Shown: positions 12,851 to 15,551 of the stretch, one piece after another
Layout of the letters: the number at the start of each line of letters is the position of its first letter
Numbering within the stretch: the stretch's first letter is position 1
Source: Gemmatimonadaceae bacterium
Lineage (GTDB): Bacteria > Gemmatimonadota > Gemmatimonadetes > Gemmatimonadales > Gemmatimonadaceae
NCBI GenBank assembly: GCA_025356185.1
Contig: JANXUN010000014.1
Coordinates: 1-15,551, forward strand
DNA: 15,551 nucleotides
Direction of reading: 5' to 3'
The notes under the pieces: generated by a model
The model's input: the letters and a program-made list of their open reading frames with translations, nothing else
Database searches by the model: none
Told to the model about the DNA's origin: nothing
Position numbers and translations under genes: made by a program

Positions 12851-15445
12851 ATGACAACGAAGAAGGTCGCGAGCACCACCAAGAAACGTGCGCCTGTCAA
12901 AAAGGCCGCCGCGAAGTCCGCCGCGAAACCGCCTGCAAAGAAGGCGGCGAAAACGAGTGCGCCGTCTACAGCCGTCTCGCCTGCCGCAATCAAAGCAGTA
13001 ACGGCGGCGCTCAGGTCGACGAAAAAATCGACGGCGAAAACTGCTGCGAAAAAAGCGGCGGCGACGCGTGCTCGTTCACGTGTGGCGCCTGTCGACGTCG
13101 AGCAGGACGATGGGCCACCGCTAGCCGGTGGCACGTCATTGGTGATTGTCGAATCGCCGACGAAAGCGAAAAACATCGGCAAGTATTTGGGACGCGGATT
13201 TACCGTGCGCGCCACGGTGGGACATGTCCGCGATCTCCCTGCAAAAAAGTTGGGCATTGATATCGAGCACGGGTTCGCACCCGACTACGTCACCATCGAA
13301 GGCAAAGAAGACATTCTCACCGATCTGAAAAAGATCGCGAAGGGTGCTCGCGAGATCATTATCGCGACCGACGATGACCGCGAAGGTGAGGCAATCGGCT
13401 GGCACGTTGAGCAGTACTTCACGCAGCCCAAGCGCCACGCGGTAACGGCGCCGATTCGTCGCGTGTTGTTCCGCGAAATTACCAAGGAAAAAGTGTTGGA
13501 GTCGATGGCCAATCCCATCGACATCGACATTAAGAAAGTTGAAGCGCAACAAGCGCGACGCGTGCTGGATCGCCTCGTCGGATACAAAGCCAGTCCCGTG
13601 CTCTGGAAAACGGTCAAGAAAGGACTGTCTGCAGGGCGCGTGCAAACGGTTGCGTTGCGCATCATCGTCGAGCGTGAGCGGGAGATTCGCGCGTTCACGC
13701 CAGTCGAGTATTGGACGATCGCCGCAGATTTGCAAAAGGGCGCGCAAGCATTCACCGCCAAACTGCATCAGGTCGACGGCAAAAAGCCTGAAATTCCGAA
13801 CGGACCAGAAGCAGACAAAATTCTTGCTGATCTCAAAGGTCGCAAAGAATTCATCGTTACCGAAGTCAAACGTCGGGAACGTCGCAAGAATCCTGCGGCA
13901 CCATTCACCACCTCCACGCTGCAGCAAGAAGCTGCAAAGAAGTTGGGATTTGGTTCCAAGCGCACGATGCGCCTAGCGCAAGATCTGTACGAAGGTATTG
14001 ATGTCGGTGGCGAGGACGGCGCCGCGGGTCTCATCACGTACATGCGTACCGATTCCTCACGCGTGTCGGAAGAATCTGCGACGGCCGCGCGCGATTGGTT
14101 GCGCGCTGAGCATGGCGAGACGTATCTCGCCGCTACGGCGCAACTGTATCCCAGCGGCAAAGCCAACGCGCAAGACGCGCACGAAGGCGTGCGTCCAACC
14201 GATCCGACGCGCAGTCCGGAGCGCGTGCAAAAGTATCTTACCGCCGATCAGTTCAAACTGTACGAACTGATTTGGAAGCGGTTTATGGCGTCGCAGATGT
14301 CGTCGGCCGTATTCGATACGACCACAGTCGACTTCGATATCGATGCGGGCGCGCGCAAATATCTGTTCCGCGCCACGGGTTCCGTTATCAAATTTGACGG
14401 CTTCCTCAAGCTCTATCGCGAAGCGCGCGAAGAGGGCGACAGCAAGGCGCTCGAAGATGAACAGGCGCTGCCGTTCCTTGAACTGCACGAACATGTTGCA
14501 GTGAAGGACATTCTGCCGTCGCAACACTTCACCGAACCGCCGCCGCGTTACTCCGAAGCGTCGCTCGTGAAAGAGCTCGAACGCTTAGGTATCGGTCGCC
14601 CGTCCACGTACGCGTCGATTATTTCGGTGCTTACCGATCGCCGCTACATGGAAAACGTGCAACGTCGATTCTTCCCAACACCACTCGGCGAAACGGTCGA
14701 GAAAGTGATGGTGAAAAAATTCCCCGACATCTTCAACGTGCGTTTCACGGCGCAGATGGAAGAGGAGCTCGACAAAATCGCTGAAGGCGAGATTGGCTGG
14801 GCACGCGCCATCGGTGATTTCTGGACGCCGTTTCAGGCCACGCTCAATGACAATGATCTCGACGCGCTAATCGGCGAGGCGTACGATTTGTCGGCGCTCG
14901 AGACTGAACGCTGTCCTGTGTGCAAGACGGAACGCGGAATCGAGAGTCGCCTCGTAGCAAAGGGCGGTTTCTTTGGTCCGTTCATCGCCTGCGAATTGCA
15001 TCCGAAGGGGTGCACGTACACACGCCCCATTAAGGGCGAGAAAAAGCCGGCTGAGCTGACCAAGTACATCTGTCAGGAGTGTGGTGCGCAGATGGTCATT
15101 CGTCATGGCCGCAGCGGCGATTTCTTGGGATGCAGCAAATTTCCCAAGTGTCGCGGCACGCGTTCGATGCCGACGGGTGTCATGTGTCCGAAAGACGGCG
15201 GCGAGATCGCCGAACGTCGCAGCAAGAAGCGTGGCAAGGCGTTTTATGGCTGCGAGAATTATCCGAACTGCGATTTTGTGGTCTGGGATAAACCGGTCCT
15301 TGAGCCGTGTCCCGACTGTGGGTACATGGGCGCCGAAGCCAAGAGCAACAAAACCCGCGGACACTACCGCAAGTGCCTCAAGTGTGGTAACGAGTGGGAC
15401 GTGAAGTCCCCCGACGACGCCGAGGAGATCGCGGCGGTCGCGTAG
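12851..15445 (+). CDS. topA: DNA topoisomerase I (type IA)
   Basis: TopA relaxes negative supercoils by single-strand cleavage and passage, through a 5'-phosphotyrosine link. From ATG 12851 it has 864 residues. Residues 1 to about 93 are a Lys/Ala/Thr-rich basic tail. The Toprim domain follows: LVIVESPTKAKNIG with Glu101, and DDDREGE with Asp174, Asp176 and Glu178 binding Mg. The catalytic Tyr397 is in LITYMRTDSS with Arg399 next to it. The C-terminus has four zinc-ribbon-like modules: Cys688/691/714/721, Cys741/744/761/767, Cys779/801/807 (the second Cys replaced by Asp782) and Cys820/823/842/845. In-frame starts at 12806 and 12749 are alternatives; 12851 gives the shortest overlap-free protein. 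Confidence 0.95.
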   Translation: MTTKKVASTTKKRAPVKKAAAKSAAKPPAKKAAKTSAPSTAVSPAAIKAVTAALRSTKKSTAKTAAKKAAATRARSRVAPVDVEQDDGPPLAGGTSLVIVESPTKAKNIGKYLGRGFTVRATVGHVRDLPAKKLGIDIEHGFAPDYVTIEGKEDILTDLKKIAKGAREIIIATDDDREGEAIGWHVEQYFTQPKRHAVTAPIRRVLFREITKEKVLESMANPIDIDIKKVEAQQARRVLDRLVGYKASPVLWKTVKKGLSAGRVQTVALRIIVEREREIRAFTPVEYWTIAADLQKGAQAFTAKLHQVDGKKPEIPNGPEADKILADLKGRKEFIVTEVKRRERRKNPAAPFTTSTLQQEAAKKLGFGSKRTMRLAQDLYEGIDVGGEDGAAGLITYMRTDSSRVSEESATAARDWLRAEHGETYLAATAQLYPSGKANAQDAHEGVRPTDPTRSPERVQKYLTADQFKLYELIWKRFMASQMSSAVFDTTTVDFDIDAGARKYLFRATGSVIKFDGFLKLYREAREEGDSKALEDEQALPFLELHEHVAVKDILPSQHFTEPPPRYSEASLVKELERLGIGRPSTYASIISVLTDRRYMENVQRRFFPTPLGETVEKVMVKKFPDIFNVRFTAQMEEELDKIAEGEIGWARAIGDFWTPFQATLNDNDLDALIGEAYDLSALETERCPVCKTERGIESRLVAKGGFFGPFIACELHPKGCTYTRPIKGEKKPAELTKYICQECGAQMVIRHGRSGDFLGCSKFPKCRGTRSMPTGVMCPKDGGEIAERRSKKRGKAFYGCENYPNCDFVVWDKPVLEPCPDCGYMGAEAKSNKTRGHYRKCLKCGNEWDVKSPDDAEEIAAVA

Positions 15446-15449
15446 CGTT

Positions 15450-15480
15450 GTCGGTTCGTCGCGTCATGCGGCGAACGGAC
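15450..15480 (+). terminator. Hairpin after topA, candidate terminator
   Basis: GTCGGTTCGTCGC (15450-15462) pairs with GCGGCGAACGGAC (15468-15480) across a GTCAT loop, with one G-G mismatch and one G-T wobble in 13 positions. It starts five bases after the topA stop. No T-run follows, as with the hairpin after the pilus operon. Confidence 0.6.
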
Positions 15481-15500
15481 GATGGGGATCACTCCGGGCT

Positions 15501-15551
15501 GCTCACTGCTCGCGCGCCGTGCGGCCAAAGGCCGCCGGCGTGCGCTCACAG
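15501..15551 (+). repeat. Palindromic repeat core, copy C (runs to window end)
   Basis: The 51-base core has the same ends as copies A and B: GCTCACTGCTCGCGC first and CGCCGGCGTGCGCTCACAG last, ending on the final base of the window. The centre reads GCCAAAGGC, closed by three G-C or C-G pairs. It lies 20 bases after the topA hairpin. The extension and any outer right arm are outside the window. Confidence 0.85.

Noticed and set aside
13136..13927. 263-codon minus-strand frame opposite topA
   Set aside because: It covers the Toprim region of topA; the Phe/Arg-rich translation has no motif.

Overview
The window is GC-rich, gene-dense chromosomal DNA with every supported gene on the + strand. 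It holds most of a type IV pilus operon, an uncharacterised lipoprotein gene, two shikimate-pathway genes, a Smg/DUF494 gene and topA. The gene content points to a Gram-negative, outer-membrane bacterium (AMIN-secretin PilQ, PilP, an OM-type lipobox). The style of the pilus proteins and the order pilMNOPQ, lipoprotein, aroC, aroK, smg, topA suggest Gemmatimonadota. That assignment is inference from protein style and was not tested by a search.

Region 1 (1-2218) carries three overlapping genes for minor pilin-like proteins: the 3' end of one, a PilW/PulJ-like prepilin with a clear class III leader, and a PilX/GspK-like protein with a beta-solenoid-like tail. Region 2 (2414-7677) is pilM, pilN, pilO, pilP, pilQ: the cytoplasmic ring protein, the inner-membrane alignment proteins, the periplasmic linker and the outer-membrane secretin. 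They are joined by ATGA overlaps or short gaps led by GAGGA. Region 3 (7697-10108) is an 803-residue lipoprotein with three Ig-like repeats and a probable beta-propeller. It starts 19 bases after pilQ and ends at a strong hairpin (10128-10165), so it appears to be the last gene of the pilus transcript.

Region 4 (10109-10609) has no gene but is highly structured. It holds two inverted copies of a palindromic repeat core of about 64 bases, each sitting inside its own longer inverted repeat. A third copy of the inner core lies after topA and runs to the last base of the window. The loop-proximal bases differ between the copies yet stay palindromic in each, which suggests selection on a hairpin. 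This is the most unusual signal in the window.

Region 5 (10610-12846) is aroC (chorismate synthase), aroK (shikimate kinase) and a Smg/DUF494 protein. Region 6 (12851-15445) is topA, a type IA topoisomerase with an unusual Lys/Ala-rich N-terminal tail and four C-terminal zinc-ribbon-like modules. A hairpin follows topA. The pil-aro adjacency echoes the pilMNOPQ-aroK linkage of proteobacteria, and the smg-topA adjacency is also a known pairing.
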